The notes beneath the pieces are model-generated. The model saw nothing but the letters and a program-made list of their open reading frames with translations, was not told where the DNA came from and did not search any database. The translations under genes were made by a program, and so were the position numbers. This document shows, one piece after another, positions 22,401 through 34,866 of a DNA stretch of 64,000 nucleotides (the stretch's first letter is position 1; each line of letters begins with the position of its first letter). The stretch is from Euclidia mi (lineage: Eukaryota > Arthropoda > Insecta > Lepidoptera > Erebidae), in the NCBI GenBank assembly GCA_944739405.2, contig OX123190.2:61833805-61897804 (forward strand). The letters run 5' to 3'.

Positions 22401-23704
22401 ATGTATTCCTACATGCAAGACATATTGTAGGTAGGTAATACTATAGAATCTCGCCTGCAAAAATTCTACAGCTTTTACTTCCACATTATGTTGCTTATTA
22501 AAATGCAATACAGCTATGTATAAATAATCTAATTAAAATTTAAATTAAAATACGGCTGTAAGTGAAGTTTGTTCAATCTTCGACTTTGTAACTAAACCGA
22601 AGTCGAACACTTACTATTCTAGCAGTGGAGTACAATCTCGAAGCACGTTCTATAATAATGATAAGCCTTTGGTTGTCTGTGAGCTATAAGCTAAGTGATA
22701 TCAGTCAGCACGTTGTAATACCGGGTTCAAGTTGCTCATTAAGATGTTCCGACAAATGAACATTATGCAGACAGACACATAACACCGGGATAATTATTAC
22801 AAAGTTTAGTAACACACGTGTTGCGTATTATACATTACGTCTATGACTGGATATTACAGGCAGCCTTGGTACAAGGACTGAACGTTTAGATAAGGATTTT
22901 ATTATTTAAAAGTGTCTAAAGATTTGATAAATATTTTCAAAATCATCAGCATCAATGATTTATCAATGTATACATATAAAATCGATTGACAGACAACGCA
23001 CAGCAGGTACTACTGGGCGAAAGAAGCTGAAATTTGGATTATTATGTTCCTTGAGGAGCGTAAGGATTTTCTGAATTTCCCATGGCATCGGCCAGAAATA
23101 GTATTATTAAAAAGCATGATTGTGCTACGGGCATTTTCTTGTATTTACGTTAAAATATGAATGAGTGTCCAGCGATAGTAATATTCACAGTTTTTTATGT
23201 ACCAGTTTTGGTCGCGTTGACTAAAAAAATTAATTTAAAGAATGAAAAACTTAGTTAAATGTTTTCTTGATATGTAAAGTAAGTAAGGATGTTTAATAAA
23301 TTAATGATAAATTCTAATCGCGGAAAATTTAAAGTAGTTACATTATAAAAAATCCTTTGTTTTATGTCGCGTACGCATCAATAGATACGTATGGATCTAA
23401 TCGCGTAACTCACATTCTCGCTCTGGGACAAAACTATCCGAACTACTGACTGGCTTTGCATTGAAGTCACTAATTGCAGAATTAACTCGCTCGTCAATAA
23501 TCGTCACCTGTTAATCAGAATCAGTCATTTATTCACATGAGATGGTATTACAAGTTGTTACATAACAATAAAAAGTACAAGACATTTTAGGTATGTGAAA
23601 ATTTAAATATTTAAATTATACAATTAATACTAAATTATATTTTCTTTTAATAACAAATGGACCACAATAAGCATACATATAATCTTAAATTAATTTATAT
23701 TTAT
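19499..23704. other. No gene recognised
   Basis: About 4.2 kb of AT-rich sequence. A possible SINE tail remnant (CCAGCAGTAGACTTCAATGG with ATGATAATGA) lies near 21,056-21,100. Otherwise nothing is recognised. Confidence 0.45.
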
Positions 23705-24045
23705 TTATAATTTAGGTATTCATTAATGGTGTAAAAACAGTTATCAATTAACCATGCCTTTAATTTTCATTTGAATTGGGCTATGGGAAGTTCTCTGAAA
23801 ACACGTGGTATATGATTATATACTTTTTTGCACATCATGAAACAATTATTTTTATGATATGTGCTTCTACATGCTATTATTTTCAATTTAGTGGGGTCCC
23901 TTGATTGGAACCTACATTCTTCCCGCACTCTGGTAAACATGTGTTCATGGGTTCTCACAAACATTCCTATTTCTAGGATGCACATAGATACCAAGATCAA
24001 AATACCAAGATCCATGAAAAGTGAATTAACGCGAACATGCAAATT
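23705..24045 (-). pseudogene. LINE reverse transcriptase C-terminus
   Basis: The minus-strand frame SLFMDLGILILVSMCILEIG continues to VYNHIPRVFRELPIAQFK, the typical end of CR1/jockey-like reverse transcriptase after the thumb. A TGA follows QFK, and the same frame then reads KLKAWLIDNCFYTINEYL to a TAA near 23,705, so the last part is interrupted by one stop. The sequence beyond, 23,520-23,705, is AT-rich and probably the LINE 3' untranslated region. The polymerase core is missing. Confidence 0.75.
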
Positions 24046-24545
24046 AGATATTTACATACCTTATTTTGCTTGACGTTTCGAGACGGTTGCACGTCCCGTG
24101 GTCGAAAGCTGACTGGTGTGGCGATGTCACGTCTCCGAGTGCGAGGTAGAAGATTCTATTTCTACCCCCGGGTCGTTTATATTCGAAGTACCGGCGCAAA
24201 ACACACTAACCGTATCTGTATATTGAACATTCGCCGACTGCGCGTTAAAGTGGGGTGTTGTTAGCCGAATCACAGGATTCCACGCCGATGACAATTTTAA
24301 GCCCTCTTCCCGATTGAAATTTTTATGTTTTCTGATTTCAATCGCTTCACAAACAACTCTTGGGTAAAAGTGGCGTTCCGTGGAGACGACTTGGGGACGA
24401 TGAAATTCAATCCAGTGATTGGTGCCCGATTGAAGTAAATGTTCCGCAATCGCCGATTTGTTCGTTTGACGGTTCTTTACAGCTGCGATGTGCTCCTTTA
24501 TACGTTCAGCGATAGTCCGCTTCTTTTGCCCTGCCCGTGCATAAA
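24046..24545 (-). pseudogene. Penelope-like GIY-YIG endonuclease part, second copy
   Basis: Reading the minus strand from about 24,520 gives [56 protein letters not shown] and SSAWNPVI, closely parallel to the copy at 9,281-9,973. The N-terminal GVY..YIG block is missing, so the copy is 5'-truncated inside the endonuclease. The 3' region carries the shared CGAAACGTC core at about 24,066-24,076. It sits between two LINE fragments of the same orientation. Confidence 0.85.
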
Positions 24546-24995
24546 TGCTTCACAATAATATTGATATCTTCAGTTTGTCAGGGATTGTTCCGTTTGTAAA
24601 AGACACGTTTATTAAGTGACAAAGTACTGGAGATATGGTTAACGCACATGTTTTTATTATGGACGTGGGAACCTCGTCGTATTCCACAGATTTTTTGTTA
24701 CTTAACAATTGTTTAGTCTTCAGAATTTCAGTAGGAGTGCAAGGCCGCAAGAATATACTGTAATGATTCCTGTTGGGCTCAGTGTAAGTCTTATTTCTAA
24801 TGTGTCGATCTACATCATTATTATCAGCAACATTAGTAAAAAAGTCGTTAAAAGTGTTTATAATAGCGACAGGATCATTTATTACATGAATATCACTCTT
24901 AAAAAAATCTATCTGTTTCTCATTTTAGCCGAATCCGACCTATGATTTATGACATTCCAAGTAGCTAAACCATTATTTGCAGAGTTTTGTATATA
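24546..24995 (-). pseudogene. LINE reverse transcriptase N-terminal part
   Basis: From about 24,920 the minus strand reads INDPVAIINTFNDFFTNVAD, then LRPCTPTEILKTKQLL, then YDEVPTSIIKTCALTISPVL and FTNGTIPDKLKISI. This is the region between endonuclease and RT palm in CR1/jockey-like ORF2. A frameshift near 24,910 separates an upstream piece (NNGLATWNVINHRSD). The frame ends at 24,550 where the Penelope sequence starts, so the Penelope insertion, possibly with loss of target DNA, cut it. Confidence 0.75.
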
Positions 24996-25078
24996 TTTAA
25001 GATGTTAAGCAAGTGCCTAAAGTGTAAATTTAACAGGACTTTTATGTACAAAACATATCTATTTCGCAAAAAATATAT

Positions 25079-26313
25079 ATTCAGACAAAAAAGTATCTAG
25101 ATTGGATTATTTGTTTAAAATTTTTGTTTTTTTTTTAGATTGGCACAACTGCTTTCCATTTTGGCGCGGAGTTTGAGTTGCACCTCTTATTTATATTAAA
25201 TACAGTGCTGTTGTTAGTTATATCATATCTAGTGTCTATTGCGAATTTCATAATGGACAAAAACATTGTACAAAGAGTTTTTCTTAAATTTTGCATCGCC
25301 AATGGTATTTCGTGATCGGAGTCAATGAAAATGTTACAGAAGACTTACGGTAAATCGACTTTATCAAAAACTCGTGCTTGTGAGTGGTACAAAGCGTTCA
25401 AAAGCGGTCGAGATGTGATAGAAGATTTGCCTCGCTCTGGTAGGCCATCAACGTCTGAAAGTGAAGTTAACATTGCAAAAGTGAAGGAAACAGTGACTGA
25501 AAAAATCCTTTTTCAACTTTGAGAGAGATAGCCGCCAAACTTTCTGTATCTCACGAGTCGATCCGTACCATTTTAACTAATCATTTCTGTATGAAACATG
25601 TTGACGCTCGGCTAGTCCCAAAAGACCTGAATTTTCTCCAAAAACTCAATCGCATGAGAGTCGCTGAGGACATGCTAGAACGAGTCTATTGCGACTCAAC
25701 ATTCATGAAACGCATTGCTACTGGTGACGAGACGTGATTTTATGAGTTTGGCATGCAAACTAGTCAACAAGCTTTGGAGTGGCGCCTTCCAACTGAAACA
25801 AAATCGAGAAAACCACGCCAAACTCGTTAAAAAAAACGGTAAATAAGGAATATTATTTGAGCGTTATGCGGCGTTTAAGAAAGTAAATTCGACAAAAAAG
25901 ACCAGATATGTGGAAAAAAAATTCTTAGATTTTGCACCACGATAATGCATCTTCGCACAAGGCCATCATTGTGAACGAATTTTTGACCAAACATTCAACA
26001 AATACCATCGAGCAACCACCATATTCATCAGATATGGCTCCAGCCGATTTCTTTATTTTTCCTTATCTCAAATTACCACTTCGTGCACCCGTTTTAATCG
26101 GTAGAAGACATAAAGGAGAATTCGCGGTAAGAACTGAACTCGATTCTGGAAATAGCGTTTAAAACATGTTATGATGACTGGATTATTTGTTGGTGTAAGT
26201 GTATCGTTTCTGAAGGAGCATACTTTGAAGGTGATAAAATAAATTTGGATGAATAACAAACAGTTTGTGTATTATTGATCTTTTCCCGGTACTTCCTTGA
26301 CAGAGTAGTATAT
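25079..26313 (+). mobile_element. mariner element (dead), about 1.2 kb
   Basis: The transposase pseudogene is flanked by decayed terminal inverted repeats: CAGACAAAAAAGTATCTAGA near 25,082 resembles the reverse complement of GGTACTTCCTTGACAGAG near 26,290. The total length is typical of mariner. The 3' end sequence recurs alone at 34,816-34,866. Confidence 0.75.
25253..26256 (+). pseudogene. mariner transposase, several stops and frameshifts
   Basis: Starts at ATG 25,253 (MDKNIVQRVFLKFCIANGIS), is stopped by TGA at 25,313, continues with the helix-turn-helix region (TRACEWYKAFKSGRD, DLPRSGRPSTSESE), then shifts frame near 25,510 (MREIAAKLSVSHESIRTIL). Catalytic residues: first Asp in TGDET followed by a stop, second Asp in HHDNASSH, third Asp in APADFF, with 34 residues between the last two, which makes it DD34D (mariner type). 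The C-terminal end (WIICWCKCIVSEGAYFEG-like) is recognisable up to about 26,256. The encoded protein cannot be active. Confidence 0.85.
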
Positions 26314-27742
26314 AAGTATACCAATTGAGTGAAATTCACTTCATACCTTCAGATTTCTCTGAGCTGACTCAAGATGTGCCAAGACGATGAAAGCAGGTAA
26401 ATATTTTGTAACAACAAACAAAAAGAGCACGCATTTTTTTCTAATGCACCCTTTGTATTTTTAACTTCTTACCTCGGATATCTAGAACACAACTAGGAAT
26501 GAACGAAAAAACGTTTTATAACAATGACGGGTTGCCTAAACTTAGCATTTATTAATTTGTTAGTTTAACATAACAACTTTTAAACCAAACTTTCATAAAT
26601 GCCTATTACTTTATTTATTGAAATAGCACTCCGAAGCTCTAAATAAAATTGGCTTGCCACCCAAAAGTAGATGAAATGCAAGCGAATCAGAACTTCAACA
26701 TAATCATGTTGTATGACAAACCAATTGGCCAATAAATTAGCTTGTTGAACTGCATCCAATTGCCACCCGCACTTACACATACAAAGGATGCAGCTTAACT
26801 AAGCTTCCATCATATCCTGTCTCTTTCTAAGCCCATAATGTGACTCGGTTTTCTCGCTTACTCGTCGGTGTACCAACAGTTACTGCGCGGCAGAACGTTT
26901 TGCAGTGATTTAGGATGCAGCGTTTTACACAATTAATCGTGCATGATTGTCTGGCGAGTAATAGCGGGCATTGTTCGCGATTTATATGACTATCTGTTTC
27001 CACACAGCTTTATCTGTAGGAATTTTGTGATTACGGTCCTTTTTGTTGAATTTTGTGATTTAAGATGCTGGATTTCTGTGGGATTGTGTATGTTTGTGAA
27101 TGAATCATTTGCTTATTTCATAAGTAAAATTTTCCAATTCATTTGGTTCATTTGGTTTATGTTACATTACCAACAACCCATGAAAACGAAAAACGTTATT
27201 GATGATAGATATTTATCAATAACGTTTTGAACATCCCTTTTATATAGGTATCGGTAATATACTAAAGAGACGTAGGTAACACAATTTTTTTCCTCTTCTA
27301 TTGAAATACCTCTACTTACCTAGGATAATTAATAATATGTATGTAAAAATAAATTAAATACTCATGTCTACAACAGCGCACAGAGGTTCGATACCAGAGA
27401 AGAAACAATTTTAAAGTTTTTTTTTTACTGAAACACAACACCATGCGCGCACCTTCATTTAAGGTAACAGGTGTCATTTCAGCGATGAAACTGAGCCAAC
27501 TAAAGACAAATGAATTGTGTAAACAGCACCGTAATGCGAAATACGTGATTAATGAAAACGCTCTCGAAAATACCCTCTCCATTTTCGACCATTCTGCATT
27601 GTAATTTAATGCTCATTGAAGATGCAATGTTGTTGGTTTTATCACTGTTTAAGAGAATTAAACTATGATATTGCGAACAAAGTTATAAAAATAATAAACG
27701 AAAATACAGTGAAGGTTTATATTTATGTATATCAATATCATT
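26314..27742. other. No gene recognised
   Basis: AT-rich non-coding sequence apart from the hairpin at 27,190-27,228. Confidence 0.5.
27190..27228. repeat. Perfect 14-bp inverted repeat
   Basis: AAAACGTTATTGAT and ATCAATAACGTTTT are separated by 11 bases. Confidence 0.8.
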
Positions 27743-27778
27743 AGGAGGTGTAATAAAAATATGTAATACTACACCCAT

Positions 27779-27972
27779 ATTTGCCTCGCTCTGGTAGGCC
27801 ATCAACGTCTGCAAGTGAAGTTAACATTGCAAAAGTGAAGGAAACAGTGACTGAAAAAATCCTTTTTCAACTTTGAGAGAGATAGCCGCCAAACTTTCTG
27901 TATCTCACGAGTCGATGCGTACCATTTTAACTAATCATTTCGGTATGAAACATGTTGCCGCTCGGCTAGTCC
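27779..27972 (+). pseudogene. 194-bp mariner transposase fragment, near-identical to 25,425-25,618
   Basis: The two stretches have the same length and only about four differences. Both carry the same frameshift at TTTTTCAACTTTGAGAGAG, so the frameshift predates their separation. The fragment has no mariner ends and passes within four bases into the 5' end of a SINE (GTCCGTGTGGTGACGG). Confidence 0.9.
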
Positions 27973-27976
27973 GGCT

Positions 27977-28216
27977 GTCCGTGTGGTGACGGATTAAGAA
28001 TACGGAATGTCAGCACCCCATATAATCCCATGGGTGTGGTACGAGTCGACAGAGAGAGCATATTATTATTGCAGAGAACAGCACTGTAAGAGAAGGAAAA
28101 CTTGATACAAACCTATACCAACCCGTTTGGCCAGCGTGGTATAGTAGGCCAATTCCTCCTTTCACAGGAGAGGCCTAGTCCAGCAGTGAACTGTTAAAAG
28201 GCTGATGATGGTGATG
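27977..28216 (+). repeat. Mosaic SINE, module A plus tail T2, copy 1
   Basis: Module A runs from GTCCGTGTGGTGACGG through GAGAAGGAAAACTTGATACA. Tail T2 follows: GGCCAGCGTGGTATAGTAGG, CAGCAGTGAACTGTTAAAAG and GGCTGATGATGGTGATGA. A second copy is at 53,965-54,194. A 12-base near-repeat (ACACCCATATTT at 27,771 and ACACCCACATTT at 28,217) flanks the mariner fragment together with this SINE. Confidence 0.85.
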
Positions 28217-29061
28217 ACACCCACATTTCGCCATAACAACTCTCAGTCCTTACTGGTTTTCCATTGAACTGTTACCTACGATGCAAAATTAATTTAATAA
28301 CAGGACTCCTCTCAAAAAGAAATTCTTCGCTTCATCCTGAGCAGTGCCCTATCATGGTTCTAGTTCGTCAGCTAGAAATTTGTTATTTAAGATTTTTATT
28401 GTTGTAAGATAAATTTTAAAAATTCGCATATCTTTTGAATTTTGGTGGAAACTTATCTAATATAGAAATAAAAAAGTACCAAAGTAATATCCTAATCGTA
28501 GGTCAATCATAGATCTGTAAGCAGCACGCGTACCTACGGCTAGATTTTTTAAGTGACATAAAAATTAATATTTACTAATATTTTGTGAATGTATCCTTCG
28601 ATGATCCGTTCATCGGATTGCCTATGAATAAGTTTGATTGCATGACTCCTGTTTTCATTATTACTTGTATTTTTAAATTGATTATATTCGTACGGATATT
28701 TTTGAGCTTGGATAAATAAAACATTCAACACATATTTTTATATTTCTACTAACAACCTGTGTCGAATAGGGACGGTGAAAATATTAATTGAAAAGGCCAA
28801 TTAATACAGTCACTCTGAAACGTCTATTTGTGTTTGTGTGTATACCAAACACGCTTCGCTAACATTCCATCAAATACATAGAAAGCAGCCTTCTGCTTTC
28901 TATATATCTCTCTAAGCTCCAAACCAAATGTTAAATCCTTGAGTGCTATCTGTTTAACACCAGGACAATGATGACTCATTATCATCAGAATCAAAAACAG
29001 TGCAACCAGAATAATATTTGCACTACGCGAACTCAATAAAACTTTTTAATTACATACATAC
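28217..29061. other. No gene recognised
   Basis: AT-rich. It contains one perfect 11-bp inverted repeat with a 4-base loop at 28,878-28,903 (ATAGAAAGCAG and CTGCTTTCTAT). Confidence 0.5.
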
Positions 29062-29306
29062 ATAGTCTCACGCTTATATCCCCGAAGGGGTAGGCAGAGG
29101 TATACTACTTCATCCACTTTTCAACAGATTTATTTTAGTCCCACGTAATAGGTGGCGAGCCTATTGCCGTACCGGGAACATTACCAGACTCCGTGCTGCG
29201 ACTGTGAAATTCCTAACGGAAAATCCCAGTAACACTTTGCCCGACCCGGGGATCTAACCCGAGACCCACGCGCACACTTATGCCGCGAGATCAACGAGGC
29301 AGTCAT
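29062..29306 (-). repeat. SINE T1, copy 4
   Basis: Full order from T1 tail (CCCCGAAGGGGTAGGCAGAG) to tRNA-like head (GCCGCGAGATCAACGAGGCA). The B box region is GATCTAACCCGAGACC. Confidence 0.85.
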
Positions 29307-30568
29307 CAAGTTTTTAATTACTTTGCAATAAATTATTACAACAATAAAATACTGATCTACTCCTGGCATTTCTATTCCTCTTGCAGATGACATTACCCGC
29401 AAACATCACTTGGGATTCTACGACCGTCAAATTCGCGGAAATTACGACTAGCTTAACAAGCCTCAACTAAAATCAGTGCAGACATCAGCCGCCGTCGGCA
29501 TCGATTCGTTGTGCTCGAAACGACCGCTTAAAAGGCTCGTAAGCGTCAAGGGGCGAGGATGCCATAAAATAATTGGGTGTTTTGGAAGACATTTTTGTTT
29601 GCATGACAATGTCAATGCGTTTAATTGGGCTGTAGGTTGGTGTAGTGTGGTTTTATAACATGAATACTTCCCTTCGAGGTCTAATGTATATTACATAACA
29701 TACATTTTTAGACTATATTCGTTTTTGAATAAGTAATTTTACGCAGGTTGCTCATAGAAAATAAAAACTTCAATGAAGTACTTAACGATTAAATTACAGT
29801 CGATCTTGTAGTGCCCGAAAGGATGTAATTATTACTTAATACATAACTTGTTAAATTAAAGTTAAAATGACTCTTCATCATCATCCTAGCGTGGTTGCGG
29901 TTGTCCTTGTACCGTCTAACCAGATTTGACGGAATAATAATTAACTGTTTCACAGAGCGGCTTCCCTCTAATCTTCGCACCCTAAAGGTATACGATATTC
30001 AATGGCTTTTTTACGTTTGTATATAGTTTGTTTATTTAATATAAAGATTACTATATACAAACTAATATATACAAAATCATCAAATTAACTTGGATGGAGC
30101 TTGACTATGATCCACGCTATCAACAATATCAAGAGAGGTGTAATAAACTCATCAGTGTACAATCTACGCAGCCCATATATCAGTTATTCTGCTCCAGTTA
30201 GCAATCTATAGTGATAACATGATGACCTCATAATAAGATGAAAGAACCCATTTATGTTTGCACATTGTCCCCCATACAGTAACATACACGTCTGTATATG
30301 TACACTCAGCGAAAGGTCTCCAGCTATATATTTTCAGTACGATTATAATACTTATTTCTTACGCCAGAAGAACGGTACAAAGCTCGAAGTTTCTAGCTAC
30401 ACGTGGGGCCGTGTGTAAATAATGATACTTATTAACTTTTATACAGTCTTTAATTTAACTGGCCTCGTTAGTATTTATAGGTCAAATCTTGCAATCTAAA
30501 TTAGAGCTAGGTGTGATGAGACCCACATTGGCATTGACTTAAACTATATATATGACATTATATTTTGT
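29307..30568. other. No gene; one weak repeat fragment
   Basis: At 29,875-29,985 the sequence CATCATCCTAGCGTGGTTGC with GTCTAACCAGATTTGACGG and CAGAGCGGCTTCCCTC resembles a common lepidopteran repeat, but the match is from memory and diverged. An 11-bp inverted repeat lies at 30,016-30,061. Confidence 0.35.
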
Positions 30569-33229
30569 ACTAGCTTTTGCCCGCTGCTTCGCTCGCGTAA
30601 ATTTCGCTTCGATAAAATGTTTTGTATAAACTATTGCGCCTCTTGGTTAGCAATGCAAATTCTCAAACGAATTTGATGAATATTGTTTTTATTTTCATAC
30701 AAACTTACAACAACATTTTTAATAATATATAAAAATTTCATAAAAATAAGGACTCCGTTTTGAGCCCCCCCATCCTAAGGGTGAATTTATTAAGGCGAGG
30801 ATTTCCCAAAATACAGTGTTATCTAGCGTGGCCAAACGCGTTTTATTTGTAAATAACAGAGATTTAAATTCGGAAAAAAATATATGTTATTCTACAGCAT
30901 TAGATCTTTATATTTCGGCCATTCGAAACACGATTACTGTCATTTGATACGATAGAAAATAATCGCGAATATAGGTCTGTTTAAACAACTTTTCCCGTTT
31001 CATTTGAGTTGTATTGGGATTAGAATTTTCAAAAGTATACCAAAAGAAAGGTCATGTAAAAGCGGATGGATCTCGGCAATCACATTATGAATTTTAATAT
31101 ATACAAAAATATAATACCGAAAATACGTAATTTCCTACTGCCGACGCGCTCTCTCCGGCGTCGTTCAGTCCCGAGCGGGATGTAATGGAGACAGGACGTA
31201 TCGCTAGTTTACAGAGCGCACCGCAGGATTACGAATTATTTTATCGTCAGTTACGAATATCATCATCACTTATTGATAAATATATTACATCTAGGTTTAG
31301 TTTGTAAATAGGTATTGTAAATTTTTAGTAAGTAATAATAGTGTATATAAGTAAGAAGTATAGTTTTAAAAATATCGTTTTGATTATTGGACAAGATAAC
31401 GACTTGATAACAACAGCATAGTTAGGTAACAGTACTTTAGAAAAATATTGATTTGTTGTATATTGTGGATGATTTATAGTATTATTGTTGTATTGGGTAC
31501 CTACCTAATACAATAATTCACACTTTTTTCTGTGTACGGAAATAAAATGTGAGATGTACCTAAAAGCTATACAAGCGAATTTTATAGGTGGTAGGTACCT
31601 AAATAAATACAAATATCCGCAGTTACCTACTTAGTGGTATTTATGGTTACTGTCCCACCCTCGTGGCTAGTAGCGTGATGTTATTTGGTATAACCTTCCT
31701 CAACAAATGGGCTAGAGAAGCAAATAAATCTTAGAAATTGACCTGCTAGTTCCTAAGACTAGCGCGATCAAAAACAAAAAAAATGAATTTCCATCTATTC
31801 AATAATTCTATTGACTATTTCCACCAATAATATCATTGATTTCCACACTATTACCAAACACGGAACAATGGACACCTAATAATATTATAGTAATTATTTA
31901 TCACGCCGAGGAAGTATGCACTGGTGTCACAGCTTAGAAAGATAGGTAAGGTGTTCGGTAGGTAAGTATATCAATTTGAGCGACAAATAATAACGAAAAC
32001 TAGAGTTTATTATTGGTTGGCGGAAAATAAGCGTTGTGGGTGTAGGAGTATCATTTCGTACGTATGTATGTATGTAAAATTTTAACTTTTTTCACTACTA
32101 CTTGCCGATGGCAGCGCCTAAAGGAGATCACCCAAATAGGGCTAATTTTTATTTTGCCGGCCAATCAATAAATTGTGTTATTTTAATAGAACACACTGTT
32201 GTAAACATTTTAACTATTACACCAAACTTCTAAGTCAATAGGCTTGTGTCCACTAAGAATAAATCGGTTTGATTGTAGTATCTATAGATCCATTATGATT
32301 TAAGATGTCAATAAAGTTTATTATTTATTATAAAAAGGATAAAGATTAATGTAATTTTTAGGATTCTAAAACTAAAAAATAATGTTTTTACTTATTCTTG
32401 TGACAGTGAACACCAATCAGAGAGCATTACGTCAAACAGTACGTCCACCATTCATGTTGTTGACGTTTTAGTAGTAAATACAACTAAAAAGTAAAAGTTT
32501 CAAACTGTCAAATCGAATATAACAAAATAAAAGTGGGTGCATCAGACCAGACTTCATTCACGGATTGTTTTGTTTTGTACTTTGTGATATCACTCAACCG
32601 CTATGATGGTTTACAGCGTTTTCGTGTCAAATTCAAAAAGTTTTTTAAAAAGCCGTAATTAGTTATATTGCTGATTGTATTTTGAAGAAAAATCAGGTAT
32701 TTCAGTTTAACATCTAATAAAGGAACGAATCAATCGCTAATTACATTTTAGGATACAAGCGTATTCTCTGAGACAATATTTAGGTTTGAATGTATGTCTC
32801 AAAGTACCGTAGAGCAGTTTTGTTTTGACAAAAGTGTTAAATCAAAGAGGTGTAACGGTAGTCAACTATACGTTTTCAGCCTAACGTGAAATACGTGAGC
32901 CTTAAAATGCAGTGGACTCATTAAAAAAGTAAAAAACATATTTTTAAATACTCCTGACCAAATATAAAAATATCGTCTAAACCTTTAGTAGGAATGTCTA
33001 TGACCGGTCAGGTACAGATGTCTTGCATGATGTACAGGCATGGCACCATGTGATTGAAGAGATGTTGCGTCGCGACGTTCTCACTTTCCAATGTTTCGGC
33101 CGGTTCTTGTAGAGAAAAGGCCAGTCGGAAACACCTGGATATCACTATAGTGACAGCAGCCGCAACCCTGTCCAAGAAACGGCGCTACAAATGTTGGCGG
33201 AATGCCCCGCTTATGCATCCCAGCGCCGT

Positions 33230-33795
33230 GAAAATCACCATCTTAAGTCTTTTCCGACCATTTTAGTGTAGACCTCTACAACAAATTCCTTTCCGTTCTG
33301 TTTTGGGCAGTCTTCAACCAATTACTGCCTGCTATCTTTATGATGTCTTCTTTCCATCTCATTTGCCGTTCCAGCTAGTCATTTACAATCCCATGGTTGC
33401 CATTTTAATATTTGCTTGCACCATGTTTCGGGATTTCTGGCTACATGTCCGGCCGCTACTCTTTTGGCAACATCTGGTACTAGACTTTCTTTTCGGAGCT
33501 ATTTATTCTTCTTTCTGTCTCTGAGTGTCACTTCTGCCAGTTTTCTCTCCATTGTTCTTTGAACAACTTCAAGTTTCTGTAGCGCTGCCTCTGTAGTAAC
33601 CCAAGTTTCGGCTCCGTAGGTGAGCACTGGCAGGACGCACTGGTTGAATATTCTTGCTTTTTGTTGCTTCGTAAAAGCAAATGCCAGTTTACCGAAAGCA
33701 GCCCAACCCAAATGGATACGTGTATCAATCCTCTTCACTTGGTTTGCTTTGCCCATCTTTATTTCTTGCCCTAGGTATAATATACTATTTATTGA
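33230..33795 (-). pseudogene. LINE reverse transcriptase 3' part, decayed
   Basis: The minus strand reads ILYLGQEIKMGKANQVKRID, then LGWAAFGKLAFAF, ARIFNQCVLPVLTYGAETW and KLEVVQRTMERK, the thumb region and end of a non-LTR RT. After a stop near 33,499 the family continues in other frames (VAKRVAAGHVARNP, then EMERRHHKDS and WLKTAQNRTERN), so stops and frameshifts have accumulated. It differs from the other LINE ends in the window in belonging to a family with a GHVAR-type C-terminal domain. Confidence 0.8.
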
Positions 33796-33898
33796 AGAAT
33801 TCTAATCGGGTACATCCTACTGCAATTGTTATTCCGCTGGAGTTTTCACTGGTCATGTTTCGAATTGGCCGTAAACTGATCGCGGCAATTGTTACATA

Positions 33899-34337
33899 GA
33901 CTACAGGCCCATGTCCAAAATGGATGGGTCATATGAACCACCAGGTGACGTATATAGGACGATATAAGACCATCAAATAATAAGATTCAGCACTATGCCG
34001 TCACTTGTAAGCTGTCCAACTGAGTGCTGGTGAGAATTTGATTTTCTGACAATTTCCAAAAAATTACCGACTTTGTAGCGCACCATTTTTTTACGGCACT
34101 GCGCGCTTTCTTATTATTTATCATGGATCTATCGAAGGTCATAATGCTGTACAAAAATATATGACCGAAATGCGTACTCACTCTACCTGCACTTTTGAAT
34201 TCTCATCAGTACTCAGTTGGACAGCTTACAAGTGACGGCATAGTGCTGAATCTTATTATTTTATGCTCTTATATCGTCCTATATACGTCACCTGGTGGTT
34301 CATATGACCCATCCATTTTGGACATGGGCCTGTAGTC
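33899..34337. mobile_element. Fold-back MITE with arms of about 140 bp and TA target duplication
   Basis: The arm starting GACTACAGGCCCATGTCC at 33,899 is repeated in inverted form ending GGACATGGGCCTGTAGTC at 34,337. The two arms (33,899-34,040 and 34,196-34,337) match almost throughout, for example CACTATGCCGTCACTTGTAA. TA stands at both borders (33,897-33,898 and 34,338-34,339). The 155-base spacer has no coding content. Confidence 0.9.
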
Positions 34338-34815
34338 TAACAGTCGTATCCTCGCTACCTGCCCTGCCCATAGTCTGGTGCGTGATGGCTTGGAACGTCA
34401 GCGTCTCTTTCTGTGAGGCAGTAATGCTTATCAATCAGATATTTCGCTCTTGGCTTACTACCTGTCATTACCTGATGCCATTTAAATTGCAACATGCACG
34501 TTATTTTAGGCAAAATAATAACAGTAATTACTTAGGATTTATTTTAGGAACAGAATAGATTCTTTGAGCTGGAATATGATCTCACAGACTGCACTTAGAA
34601 CCTTAGTGTAGTAATAAAAATGTTTATTTCGTAATATTCTATAAGTTTATTTTAGTTGGCCGGCACCATTGACATATATTTAGTACATATATATCGATGG
34701 CTGGCACTTTTAGAATAGCCTAAATTTGTATGGGGCTGGGTGATCTCCTTTATTATGCATGCACGTGTGTTTGCATGAGTATATATTGCTATAACTATTG
34801 CCTTGTAATAAAAAT

Positions 34816-34866
34816 CTTGTGTATTATTGATCTTTTTCCGGTACTTTTTTGACAGAGTAGTATCTT
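34816..34866 (+). repeat. Isolated mariner 3' end
   Basis: GTGTATTATTGATCTTTTTC followed by CGGTACTTTTTTGACAGAGT matches the 3' end of the mariner at 26,268-26,313 with few changes. No transposase is attached. Confidence 0.85.

Larger units (their letters stand above)
32121..34750. mobile_element. TA-flanked element with 14-bp inverted ends, nested
   Basis: AAGGAGATCACCCA at 32,121-32,134 is inverted at 34,737-34,750, each flanked by TA. Subterminal GCCGGCC motifs also occur near both ends (32,157 and 34,660). No transposase of its own is recognisable. It lies inside the TTAA-flanked element and itself contains a LINE fragment and a fold-back MITE. Confidence 0.55.
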
